Origin: Flavobacterium macacae
GTDB lineage: Bacteria > Bacteroidota > Bacteroidia > Flavobacteriales > Flavobacteriaceae
Assembly: GCF_003865365.1 (NCBI RefSeq)
Contig: NZ_RQVR01000007.1
Location: 108,195-172,194 of the forward strand
Length of the DNA stretch: 64,000 bases
Reading direction: 5' to 3'
Made by a program: the position numbers and the translations under genes. Below the pieces are notes generated by a model, which was not told the origin of the DNA, did not search any database, and saw only the letters and a program-made list of their open reading frames with translations. Positions 43,597-51,094 of the stretch are shown here, piece by piece (position 1 is the stretch's first letter; the number at the start of each line of letters is the position of its first letter).

Positions 43597-45702
43597 ATGA
43601 AAAATTTACTGACGGTTGCATTTTTGCTCATAAGCATTTTTACTTTTCAGGCCCAAACCACAATTGGTGACAGGGAACAGTTTCCTGTTTTTTCAGCTTG
43701 TGAAGGTTTGCTGTCTAAAAATCTGGAAGCTTGTTTTTATAACCAACTGCAAGATTTTGTTTTTGATAATTTTAAAGTGCCCCAAGAAATTACGGCAAAA
43801 AACTATCAGGGAAATGTCATAGTCCTTTTTGAAGTGGATACCGTCGGCGCTTTTAAAGTGCAATATGTGGATGCTATTGAAACTTCTTTGGTAGATGAAA
43901 GCAAGCGTGTTTTTGCTTCAATTCCAAAAGTGAAACCGGCGACTTACAACGGAAATCCTACTTATGCAAAATATACGATTAAAATTGCGATTCCTCTGGT
44001 GAAGCAAGATTCGATAAATGCAAATCCGATAGCAGAAAAGACAAATTCTGTTTTTAGGGACAGAAAAAAAGAATTGACAGAATTTGACAGTATCATTTAT
44101 CAAAAATTCAATAATCCGCAGTTAAAAAGCAACTTGAATATCCCGTTTTCGCATAGCATGTATGCACAATTTGATCGTGCTTTGAATCAAGTTGGGGCAA
44201 ATAATCACACGGCTTCAAAACCGTATTCTTATGCAGAAGTTTCAAAATATTATGATTTAGAAGAAGCCAACCAACTTTTGATGAAAGAGAAGAAGTCATA
44301 TGCCGGAAGAAAGCTGTGGAATGAAAATTTTGTTCAAATCCAAGGTGACGGCTATTGGTTTACGGTCAACCCGATTTTTGATTTAAGAGCAGGGAAAAGC
44401 AGTGATTTAGATGCGAGTACTTTTGTAAATACACGTGGAATCCAAGTCCAGGGTGAAATCGGAAAAGAGTTGAGTTTTACCACTACCATTTTTGAAAGCC
44501 AAGGAAGATTTGCAGGTTATTACAATGATTATATTGAAACTTTGGCGCCTTCGGGTGGAAATCCTGCGATAATTCCGGGTATCGGTATTTCAAAAAGATT
44601 TAAGGAAGATGCTTATGATTTTCCTTTAGCGGAAGCAAATATAACGTACACGCCAAGTAAATTTATCAATTTGCAATTGGGTTACGGAAGAAATTTTATT
44701 GGCGACGGATATCGTTCTTTGTTAGAAGGCGATGGGGTAAGTCCGTATCCTTTCTTTAAAATCAATACCAATTTTTGGAAAATAAAATATACAAATACCT
44801 ACATGTGGCTGAAAGACGTTCGTCCAGATGTTACTGTTGACGGAACGTATGCCACAAAATTTATGGCAAATCATTACTTGAGTTACAACGTAACCAAAAG
44901 GTGGAATATCGGCTTGTTTGAATCGGTGGTTTGGTCCAATCAAAATGACAGGGGTTTTGATGCCAGTTTCATAAATCCGATTATTTTTTATCGCGCTGTG
45001 GAGTTTTCGTCTTCTTCAAAATCAGGAAATGCAATTTTGGGATTGACTTCAAAATATAAATTCACCAATCAGGTTCAGGGTTACGGGCAATTGATTGTGG
45101 ATGAGTTTTCTGTAGGAGATATGAGTGGCGGAGAAAATAGCTGGAAGAATAAATTTGGGTACCAACTCGGAGCTAAATATTTTGATGCTTTTAATATTGA
45201 CAACCTTTTGCTTCAAGTAGAGTACAATCACGTTCGCCCCTATGTGTATTCACACAGCAATCCGTTGACGAATTATGCCCATTCCAACCAAAGCATGGGG
45301 CATCAGTGGGGAGGAAATTTCAAAGAATTTATTGCAATTGCCCGATATTTCAAAGGAAGATGGTTTGCAGATGCGAAACTAACTTACGGACAAAGAGGTT
45401 TGGATTTTGATACTGCTGAAAATTCATTTAATTATGGTGGAAATATTTACAAAGATTATGATATTGATCGACCTTTTGATACGGGCGTGACACCGGGACA
45501 AGGAAATAAAACGACAATTTTAATTGCAGATTTGCAAGCAGGTTATTTGGTGAATCCGGCAACAAATTTAAAATTGTTCGGAAGTTTGATTTACAGAAAC
45601 TTTGATCCGACGGTTGCAACAGCAAAAGATTTTAAGCAAAATACCACTTGGTTATCGCTTGGTTTTAGAGCTGATATTTTCAATTGGTATATGGATTATT
45701 AG
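43597..45702 (+). CDS. remB: Gliding motility protein RemB-like: TonB-C-like domain plus outer membrane barrel
   Basis: This 701-residue protein has a signal peptide (NLLTVAFLLISIFTFQAQ). A domain of about 100 residues follows that resembles the TonB C-terminal domain: FPVFSACEGL, GNVIVLFEVDTVGAFKVQYVDAIETSLVDESKRVFASIPKVKPATYNGNPTYAKYTIKIAIPL. A region of about 500 residues rich in amphipathic, aromatic strands then ends in LGFRADIFNWYMDY, as in outer membrane barrels. I assign it to RemB from its architecture and its place after sprA-gcvH-vanZ-deoC, where F. johnsoniae has remB as I recall. RemB is needed for normal gliding; its molecular role is unclear. The ATG at 43597 is chosen over a TTG at 43591 lying in the probable -7 box. 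Confidence 0.8.
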   Translation: MKNLLTVAFLLISIFTFQAQTTIGDREQFPVFSACEGLLSKNLEACFYNQLQDFVFDNFKVPQEITAKNYQGNVIVLFEVDTVGAFKVQYVDAIETSLVDESKRVFASIPKVKPATYNGNPTYAKYTIKIAIPLVKQDSINANPIAEKTNSVFRDRKKELTEFDSIIYQKFNNPQLKSNLNIPFSHSMYAQFDRALNQVGANNHTASKPYSYAEVSKYYDLEEANQLLMKEKKSYAGRKLWNENFVQIQGDGYWFTVNPIFDLRAGKSSDLDASTFVNTRGIQVQGEIGKELSFTTTIFESQGRFAGYYNDYIETLAPSGGNPAIIPGIGISKRFKEDAYDFPLAEANITYTPSKFINLQLGYGRNFIGDGYRSLLEGDGVSPYPFFKINTNFWKIKYTNTYMWLKDVRPDVTVDGTYATKFMANHYLSYNVTKRWNIGLFESVVWSNQNDRGFDASFINPIIFYRAVEFSSSSKSGNAILGLTSKYKFTNQVQGYGQLIVDEFSVGDMSGGENSWKNKFGYQLGAKYFDAFNIDNLLLQVEYNHVRPYVYSHSNPLTNYAHSNQSMGHQWGGNFKEFIAIARYFKGRWFADAKLTYGQRGLDFDTAENSFNYGGNIYKDYDIDRPFDTGVTPGQGNKTTILIADLQAGYLVNPATNLKLFGSLIYRNFDPTVATAKDFKQNTTWLSLGFRADIFNWYMDY

Positions 45703-45739
45703 AAAAAAAGCCCTATGGTTTTTAAATTGAGCTTTTTTT
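45703..45739 (+). terminator. Possible weak terminator after remB
   Basis: AAAAAAAGC (45703-45711) pairs with GCTTTTTTT (45731-45739) around a long, poorly paired interior. Confidence 0.45.
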
Positions 45740-45751
45740 GTGAATACTTTT

Positions 45752-45782
45752 TTGTGAATTACTTTATGATGGAGTATCTTTG
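45752..45782 (+). promoter_or_regulatory. Promoter of the ctaB-cox III-sco operon
   Basis: TTG (45752-45754), a 20-bp spacer and TATCTTTG (45775-45782) form a good Bacteroidetes promoter 20 bp before the heme O synthase start codon. Confidence 0.65.
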
Positions 45783-45802
45783 CGCCAGATTTCAAAATCC
45801 AA

Positions 45803-46717
45803 ATGAGAACAGCATTGAATACTACAACAAATAACTTTTCCTTAAAATCCTTGTATATTGATTTTACAGAAATCACCAAAGCGAGATTGGCGGTTAGCGT
45901 TGTTTTTTCTTCTATCGCCGGTTATCTTCTTGGTTTTGATGCAGAGCACCCATTTCAATGGAGCGTTTTAATCATGCTTTGCATTGGTGGATATTGTATG
46001 GTTGGCGCGTCAAACGCGTTCAATCAAATTATTGAAAAAGACTTGGATGTTTTAATGGACCGAACTAAAAATCGTCCAGTTCCTTCGGGAAGAATGTCTG
46101 TGAACACCGCTTTTATAGTTGCAGGTGCGTTGACAATTATTGGTCTTGCTATTTTGTATAGCATCAATCCAAAAACGGCAATGTTTGGCGCAATTTCTAT
46201 CTTTTTATATACCAGTATTTACACACCGCTTAAAACAAAAACGCCTTTGTCTGTTTTTGTTGGGGCGTTTCCAGGAGCCATTCCTTTTATGTTGGGTTGG
46301 GTTGCTGCAACAGATAATTTTGGGATCGAAGCAGGGACATTGTTCATGATTCAGTTCTTTTGGCAGTTTCCGCATTTTTGGGCAATCGGCTGGTTTTTAT
46401 ACGAAGATTATGAAAAAGCAGGTTTCTTTATGTTGCCTACGGGGAAAAAAGATAAATCAACTGCTACGCAAATTTTGTTGTACACCATTTGGTTGATTGT
46501 TGCGTCTTTATTGCCTTCATTAGGTTTTACCGGAAAATTATTTATCACTCCGTATGCTGCAGTTGCGGTTTTCTTATTGGGAATCTGGATGCTTTATTAC
46601 GGAATGAAATTATACAAATCAAGAGATGCAAAAGCAGCGCGAACGTTGATGCTAGTTAGTGTTTCTTATATTACTTTACTACAAATTATTTACATCGCAG
46701 ATAAATTTTTACGATAA
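45803..46717 (+). CDS. ctaB: Protoheme IX farnesyltransferase (heme O synthase)
   Basis: This 304-residue UbiA-family membrane enzyme adds a farnesyl group to heme b, the first step to heme a for the aa3 oxidase. The prenyl-diphosphate site is NAFNQIIEKDLDVLMDRTKNRPVPSG, with NxxxDxxxD. A second conserved stretch is FFWQFPHFWAIGWFLYEDYEKAG. About nine helices are predicted. It opens a respiratory operon and shares its last base with the start codon of the next gene (TAATG). Confidence 0.95.
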   Translation: MRTALNTTTNNFSLKSLYIDFTEITKARLAVSVVFSSIAGYLLGFDAEHPFQWSVLIMLCIGGYCMVGASNAFNQIIEKDLDVLMDRTKNRPVPSGRMSVNTAFIVAGALTIIGLAILYSINPKTAMFGAISIFLYTSIYTPLKTKTPLSVFVGAFPGAIPFMLGWVAATDNFGIEAGTLFMIQFFWQFPHFWAIGWFLYEDYEKAGFFMLPTGKKDKSTATQILLYTIWLIVASLLPSLGFTGKLFITPYAAVAVFLLGIWMLYYGMKLYKSRDAKAARTLMLVSVSYITLLQIIYIADKFLR

Positions 46718-47301
46718 TGGCAACAATGACGGTTCAAGAGCATAAGGAAAGAACAGCGCGTTCTTATAAGCTGATTCTTTGGTTTGCAATGATCAGCATG
46801 ATTATGATGTTTGCAGGTTTGACAAGTGCGTACGTGATCAGCGCTTCTCGACCAGATTGGCTTAATGATTTTGATCTGCCGGCGGCTTTTTGGGCTAGTA
46901 CTGGTGTGATGCTGTTGAGCAGTCTTACCTTTCATTTGGCAAAAAAAGCAATTCAAAAAGACCAAAGAAGTTTGGTAACAACTCTTTTGTTGGTTACTTT
47001 GGGACTTGGTTTATTATTTGTATTTTTACAATATAAAGGGTTTTATCAGTTGATTGAAGCAGGTCTTTATCCAACGGGTCCGACGAGTACGGTGACCAGT
47101 TCATTCATTTTTGCAGTAGTGCTTTTGCACTTTGCTCACTTGTTTGGAGGCTTGGTATCGCTTTTAATTATAATTTATAATCATTTTAAACAAAAATACA
47201 ATTCGGGTCAAACCCTTGGGATAGAGCTGGGTGCGATGTTTTGGCACTTTCTTGATTTCTTGTGGCTGTATTTGTTTTTGTTTTTATATTTCTTTAACTA
47301 A
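46717..47301 (+). CDS. Heme-copper oxidase subunit III (short form)
   Basis: This 194-residue membrane protein has five predicted helices and the subunit III pattern: FAGLTSAYVISASRPDW, STGVMLLSSLTFHLA and, near the end, MFWHFLDFLWLYLFLFLYF. A second subunit III gene follows directly. The short form probably corresponds to the five-helix subunit III, with the longer neighbour as a paralogous subunit. The start overlaps the ctaB stop codon by one base. Confidence 0.92.
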   Translation: MATMTVQEHKERTARSYKLILWFAMISMIMMFAGLTSAYVISASRPDWLNDFDLPAAFWASTGVMLLSSLTFHLAKKAIQKDQRSLVTTLLLVTLGLGLLFVFLQYKGFYQLIEAGLYPTGPTSTVTSSFIFAVVLLHFAHLFGGLVSLLIIIYNHFKQKYNSGQTLGIELGAMFWHFLDFLWLYLFLFLYFFN

Positions 47302-47344
47302 GAAAAAAACGGTAAATTTGGGAACTTTTTAACTAACAACTTTT

Positions 47345-48382
47345 ATGGGAGCGACTGTTACTACTGCGAATAGTGAAGGCAAAACTTGGGCCGGAGGCAA
47401 TGAGCCAATGGGAATTAATTATGGTAAAATGATGATGTGGTTTTTCATCGTCTCTGATGCCTTGACATTCTCGGGTTTTCTTGCGGCTTATGGCTTTTCA
47501 AGATATAAATTTATTGAGACTTGGCCTTTGGCTGATGAGGTTTTTAACCACTTTCCGTTTATGCACGGAGTTGATGCACCAATGTACTATGTGGCATTGA
47601 TGACATTTATTTTGATTTTTTCTTCTGTTACAATGGTTTTGGCTGTAGACGCTGGGCACCACATGAAAAAGCAGAAAGTTGCAATTTATATGTTTTTGAC
47701 CATCATCGGAGGAGGAATCTTCTTAGGTTCTCAAGCTTGGGAATGGAAGAATTTCATCAAAGGTGAATATGGTGCTGTAGAAACAAAAGGAGGAAGTATT
47801 CTTCAATTTGTGGATGCAACAACAGGAAAGAGGGTTAAACTTGCGGATTTTGCGGCAACAACTACTGAAGAAAGACAGCAATTAACAAGAGACAAGGGTT
47901 TTTGGTTTTCTAGCGAAAGCACGTTGCCAACGTATTCTGTGAATCAAGTTCTTGAAGGTTTTAAAGCGAATCCAAATTTGGTGGTAAGAACGGAGACGAT
48001 CTATCATGCCAATGAAGCAACTTTAAAAGACCCGAAATTACACCCAGAATTAAACAAATCACCACTTAAGCATAAAACGGTTCTTACAAGAGAAGAATCT
48101 TTGAAAAGATTGGCTGATGTGCATTATGTGGTTGAAGGAGCTAATTTAATTAGAAACGAATATGGTCCAAAATTATTCGCAAACTTCTTCTTCTTCATCA
48201 CAGGTTTTCACGGGTTCCACGTATTTACAGGAGTTTTAATCAATATTATAATTTTCTTAAACGTTGTTCTTGGAACTTATGAAAAAAGAAGAAACTACGA
48301 AATGGTCGAAAAAGTAGGTCTGTACTGGCACTTTGTCGATTTAGTTTGGGTATTTGTATTTACATTCTTCTATTTAGTTTAA
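47345..48382 (+). CDS. Heme-copper oxidase subunit III (long form with a soluble insert)
   Basis: This 345-residue paralogue of the preceding gene keeps the subunit III helices (MMMWFFIVSDALTFSGFLAAYGFSRY; LYWHFVDLVWVFVFTFFYLV at the end). Between helices 4 and 5 it carries a hydrophilic insert of about 125 residues (about 140-270: from GGSILQFVDATTGKRV to ANLIRNEYGPKLF) that is absent from the short copy. Its position next to GSQAWEWKNFIKGEYG suggests it lies outside the membrane. It may contact other subunits or Alternative Complex III, but that is inference. Confidence 0.92.
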   Translation: MGATVTTANSEGKTWAGGNEPMGINYGKMMMWFFIVSDALTFSGFLAAYGFSRYKFIETWPLADEVFNHFPFMHGVDAPMYYVALMTFILIFSSVTMVLAVDAGHHMKKQKVAIYMFLTIIGGGIFLGSQAWEWKNFIKGEYGAVETKGGSILQFVDATTGKRVKLADFAATTTEERQQLTRDKGFWFSSESTLPTYSVNQVLEGFKANPNLVVRTETIYHANEATLKDPKLHPELNKSPLKHKTVLTREESLKRLADVHYVVEGANLIRNEYGPKLFANFFFFITGFHGFHVFTGVLINIIIFLNVVLGTYEKRRNYEMVEKVGLYWHFVDLVWVFVFTFFYLV

Positions 48383-48400
48383 TCGAAAAGACTTATTATT

Positions 48401-48751
48401 ATGGCACACGAACACGTTTCTAATACAAAAAGAATTTGGTATGTTTTCGCATTACTTTCTGCGGTAACAATTGTTGAAGTAGCATTTGGTATCTTCAAGC
48501 CAGCAATCTTGCACGATACATTATTTCTTCAAATGAACTTGCTGAACTGGCTTTTCATTATATTGACAGTTTATAAAGCTTATTTGATTGTTTGGGCATT
48601 CATGCACCTTGAAGGAGAAAAAAGCAATTTAAGATGGAGCATTGTTGCCCCGTTGGTTTTTTTAATTATCTATTTAGTGTTCATCTTACTAGTTGAAGGT
48701 AATTATATTTTTGATGTGTTTAAAAGTTCTCAGATAAAATGGAATTTTTAA
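48401..48751 (+). CDS. Cytochrome c oxidase subunit IV family protein
   Basis: This 116-residue protein with three transmembrane helices resembles the bacterial subunit IV (CyoD/CtaF-like) family: TKRIWYVFALLSAVTIVEVAFGIF, then YKAYLIVWAFMHLEGEKSNLRW. It is a small structural subunit of the heme-copper oxidase. It lies 18 bp after the long subunit III gene and is followed by a terminator. Confidence 0.9.
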   Translation: MAHEHVSNTKRIWYVFALLSAVTIVEVAFGIFKPAILHDTLFLQMNLLNWLFIILTVYKAYLIVWAFMHLEGEKSNLRWSIVAPLVFLIIYLVFILLVEGNYIFDVFKSSQIKWNF

Positions 48752-48772
48752 CAGCATATTAAATCACAAAAG

Positions 48773-48799
48773 AAGACGGTATTACACCGTCTTTTTTTA
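48773..48799 (+). terminator. Terminator after oxidase subunit IV
   Basis: AAGACGGT (48773-48780) and ACCGTCTT (48786-48793) form a perfect 8-bp stem with loop ATTAC, followed by T. It splits the operon, although read-through into the Sco genes is possible. Confidence 0.82.
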
Positions 48800-48829
48800 T
48801 TTTTGCACTGCAATAATTTTTATATCAAA

Positions 48830-49504
48830 ATGAAAAAATATTTTATTCTTTTTGCGCTGTTCATTCTCCCGATCGTTGCGTATCTTTTCTTTGCTTCGGG
48901 AATCAACAGCTTTGCCAAACTTCCAACAATTACTGAGAAAATACCTGATATAACTGAATTCAAAACTGCGGATGGAAAGACTGTTTCTCTTGATAATAAA
49001 ATCACTATTTTGGGTTTTACAGGGAGCAAAATTATTTACAACGAAGGAAATTTTTTCAACTTAAATCAAAAAATTTACAATAAGAATAAAGATTTTAAAG
49101 ATTTTCAATTTGTAATGGTTTCTCCGAAGGGTTCTGAATCTGAAGTTGCAGAACTGCTTGAGACACTAAAGCCGCTTGCTCACGGAAAAGACATGTCAAA
49201 ATGGATATTTGTTTTTGCTTCTCCTGAAGAAATAACTAATTATTATTCTAAACTAAATCTTGTTGGCGGATTGGATAAAGATTTTGGAACGTCAAATGTC
49301 TATATTGTGGACAAAGCCAGAAATCTTCGCGGTAGAAAAGGGAAGAATTTAGAAGGCAAAGAAGAATATAAAGAAGGTTATAATACCATTTCAGCTGCAG
49401 ATCTGCACAATGACATGAGTGATGACGTGAAAGTTATTTTATATGAATACCGTGCGGCGCTGAAAAAGAACAATAACGATTCAAGAATGAAAAGAAAAAT
49501 TTAA
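48830..49504 (+). CDS. Sco-like membrane-anchored protein without copper-binding cysteines
   Basis: This 224-residue protein has an N-terminal membrane anchor (YFILFALFILPIVAYLFFA) and a thioredoxin-like domain. Its order follows the Sco protein encoded next to it: IPDITEFKTADGKTVSLDNKITILGF, then FQFVMVSPKGSE and SNVYIVDKARNLRG. Where the neighbour has TCPTICP, this protein has GSKIIYNEG, and it contains no cysteine. It probably cannot bind copper by itself. A role as an assembly partner of Sco is inferred from position. The ATG at 48830 places the hydrophobic segment at the N-terminus; an earlier in-frame start at 48803 overlaps a likely -7 element. Confidence 0.75.
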   Translation: MKKYFILFALFILPIVAYLFFASGINSFAKLPTITEKIPDITEFKTADGKTVSLDNKITILGFTGSKIIYNEGNFFNLNQKIYNKNKDFKDFQFVMVSPKGSESEVAELLETLKPLAHGKDMSKWIFVFASPEEITNYYSKLNLVGGLDKDFGTSNVYIVDKARNLRGRKGKNLEGKEEYKEGYNTISAADLHNDMSDDVKVILYEYRAALKKNNNDSRMKRKI

Positions 49505-49507
49505 GCG

Positions 49508-50233
49508 ATGAAAAATAAATCATACATTGGAATTTCATTTATAATTTTAGTTTTCGGGATCATTTTCGTACCTAAGATTATTGATAGGCTAAAAGACGGA
49601 ACCGTGACAGTGAATGACCGAATGAGTGTTCCACAGAAAGAAAAATTTGAAAAATTATTGGTCATCGGAAATGCACCTGAATTTTCTTTAACAGACCACA
49701 ACGGAAAAACAATTACCAATAAAGATTATTTAGGAAAGGTGTATGTTGTGGAATTTTTCTTCTCGACGTGTCCTACGATCTGTCCTGTCATGAACCAAAA
49801 CATGCTTTTGATTGAAGAGGAATTTGGGAAAAGGGATAATTTTGGAATAGCTTCTTTTACTATAAATCCAAAAACAGATACGCCCGAGGTTTTAAAAGAG
49901 CATGCCAAACAATTGGGTGTTACTGCTCCAAATTGGCACTTTTTAACGGGTGACCAAAAGTATATTTATGATTTGGCAAACAAAGGTTTTAATATTTATG
50001 CGGGTGAAAGTGCCAAAGAAGGCGATGCCGGTTTTGAGCATTCTGGATATTTTGCCTTGGTGGATAAAACCGGAAAAATCAGAAGCCGAAAAGACAAAAA
50101 TGGCAACCCGCTGATTTTTTATACCGGATTAAATTATAATGACAAAGAAGGTTTTGAAGATGACCTGCAAGGAAAATACAAACCTGGAATTTTCATGATT
50201 AAAGAAGATATCGCAATTTTATTAGAAGAATAA
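49508..50233 (+). CDS. SCO1/SenC family copper chaperone
   Basis: This 241-residue, membrane-anchored thioredoxin-fold protein has the copper motif CPTIC (CxxxC) in FFFSTCPTICPVMNQNM and the matching histidine in EHSGYFALVDKTGKIR. It delivers copper to, or reduces, the CuA site of oxidase subunit II. The anchor helix is SYIGISFIILVFGIIFVP. It starts 3 bp after the cysteine-less homologue and is followed after 1 bp by the DUF420 gene. Confidence 0.95.
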   Translation: MKNKSYIGISFIILVFGIIFVPKIIDRLKDGTVTVNDRMSVPQKEKFEKLLVIGNAPEFSLTDHNGKTITNKDYLGKVYVVEFFFSTCPTICPVMNQNMLLIEEEFGKRDNFGIASFTINPKTDTPEVLKEHAKQLGVTAPNWHFLTGDQKYIYDLANKGFNIYAGESAKEGDAGFEHSGYFALVDKTGKIRSRKDKNGNPLIFYTGLNYNDKEGFEDDLQGKYKPGIFMIKEDIAILLEE

Positions 50234-50234
50234 T

Positions 50235-50783
50235 ATGGAAAGTAATTTGAATGCTACGGAATTAAAGTATAGAAAATGGATCATTATTTTATCTGTTGCA
50301 ATACCGGTTGTAGTAGCGATTTTATTCGGAGTTAAACTAAAAGATTTTGGTTTTGATGTTGATCCGCTTTCTTTTTTGCCTCCAATTTATGCCACAATCA
50401 ACGGAATTACGGCCGTGCTTTTAATAACGGCAGTATGGGCCATAAAAAACGGAAAGAGAAAGCTTCATGAAAATTTAATGAAAACAGCAATTGGCTGTTC
50501 GGTTGCCTTTTTAGGAATGTATGTGGCGTATCACATGACCGCTGACAGTACTTCTTTTGGCGGTGAAGGTTTTATTCGTTATGTTTACTTTTTCATATTA
50601 TTGACGCATATTTTATTGTCAATTATTATCATTCCTTTCGTTTTAATAACGTATGTTCGTGCCTTGGCAGAACGTTTTGACAAACATAAAAAATTAGCCA
50701 GGATAACTTATCCAATGTGGGTGTATGTTGCCGTTACCGGCGTTATTGTCTATCTGATGATTTCTCCCTATTATGTACATTAA
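50235..50783 (+). CDS. DUF420 family membrane protein
   Basis: This 182-residue protein has five predicted helices and the DUF420 (CtaM-like) pattern: LPPIYATINGITAVLLITAVWAIKNGKRKLHENLMKTA, with H-containing helices (YVAYHMTAD, LLTHILLSIIIIPFV). Members of the family are linked to heme-copper oxidase assembly in Firmicutes. The operon here supports the same role. Confidence 0.9.
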   Translation: MESNLNATELKYRKWIIILSVAIPVVVAILFGVKLKDFGFDVDPLSFLPPIYATINGITAVLLITAVWAIKNGKRKLHENLMKTAIGCSVAFLGMYVAYHMTADSTSFGGEGFIRYVYFFILLTHILLSIIIIPFVLITYVRALAERFDKHKKLARITYPMWVYVAVTGVIVYLMISPYYVH

Positions 50784-50793
50784 TAAAGAAAAT

Positions 50794-51081
50794 ATGCAAA
50801 GTGCAATTGATAAAAATTTAGAATGTAAGAGTTTGAAGAAATTTGGATTAAAGAAACTGTCTTTTTTCTTTCTTCTGTTGTCTTTGTTTTATTCGGTAAA
50901 CACAAAGGCGCAATGTGCCATGTGCCGTGCGGCTTTAGAAACGCAAGAAGGCGGTGTCAGCGGTGAAGCGGTCAACGACGGAATTATATATTTAATGGTA
51001 TTTCCATACATCTTAGTAGGGGTTTTGTGCTTTGCCATTTATAGAATGAGATCAAAAATAAAAAAAAAGCCTGAAAATTAA
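50794..51081 (+). CDS. Small membrane protein with a CAMC motif
   Basis: This 95-residue protein has a signal-like hydrophobic segment (LSFFFLLLSLFYSVNTKA) directly followed by QCAMCRAALE, then a second helix (GIIYLMVFPYILVGVLCFAIY) and a basic tail. The CxxC would lie on the periplasmic side. I recognise the pattern as a conserved companion of oxidase-assembly genes in Bacteroidetes but not its function; copper or heme handling is a guess. An earlier ATG at 50773 overlaps the DUF420 gene; the A-rich tract before 50794 makes the later start more likely. The 3' end is part of the terminator. Confidence 0.75.
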   Translation: MQSAIDKNLECKSLKKFGLKKLSFFFLLLSLFYSVNTKAQCAMCRAALETQEGGVSGEAVNDGIIYLMVFPYILVGVLCFAIYRMRSKIKKKPEN

Positions 51082-51094
51082 TTCAGGCTTTTTT
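51061..51094. terminator. Bidirectional terminator overlapping a gene end
   Basis: A perfect 14-bp stem (51061-51074 with 51081-51094) with loop AATTAA, flanked by A and T runs. It contains the last codons and stop of the CAMC protein and touches the stop codon of the convergent DUF4403 gene. Confidence 0.88.
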
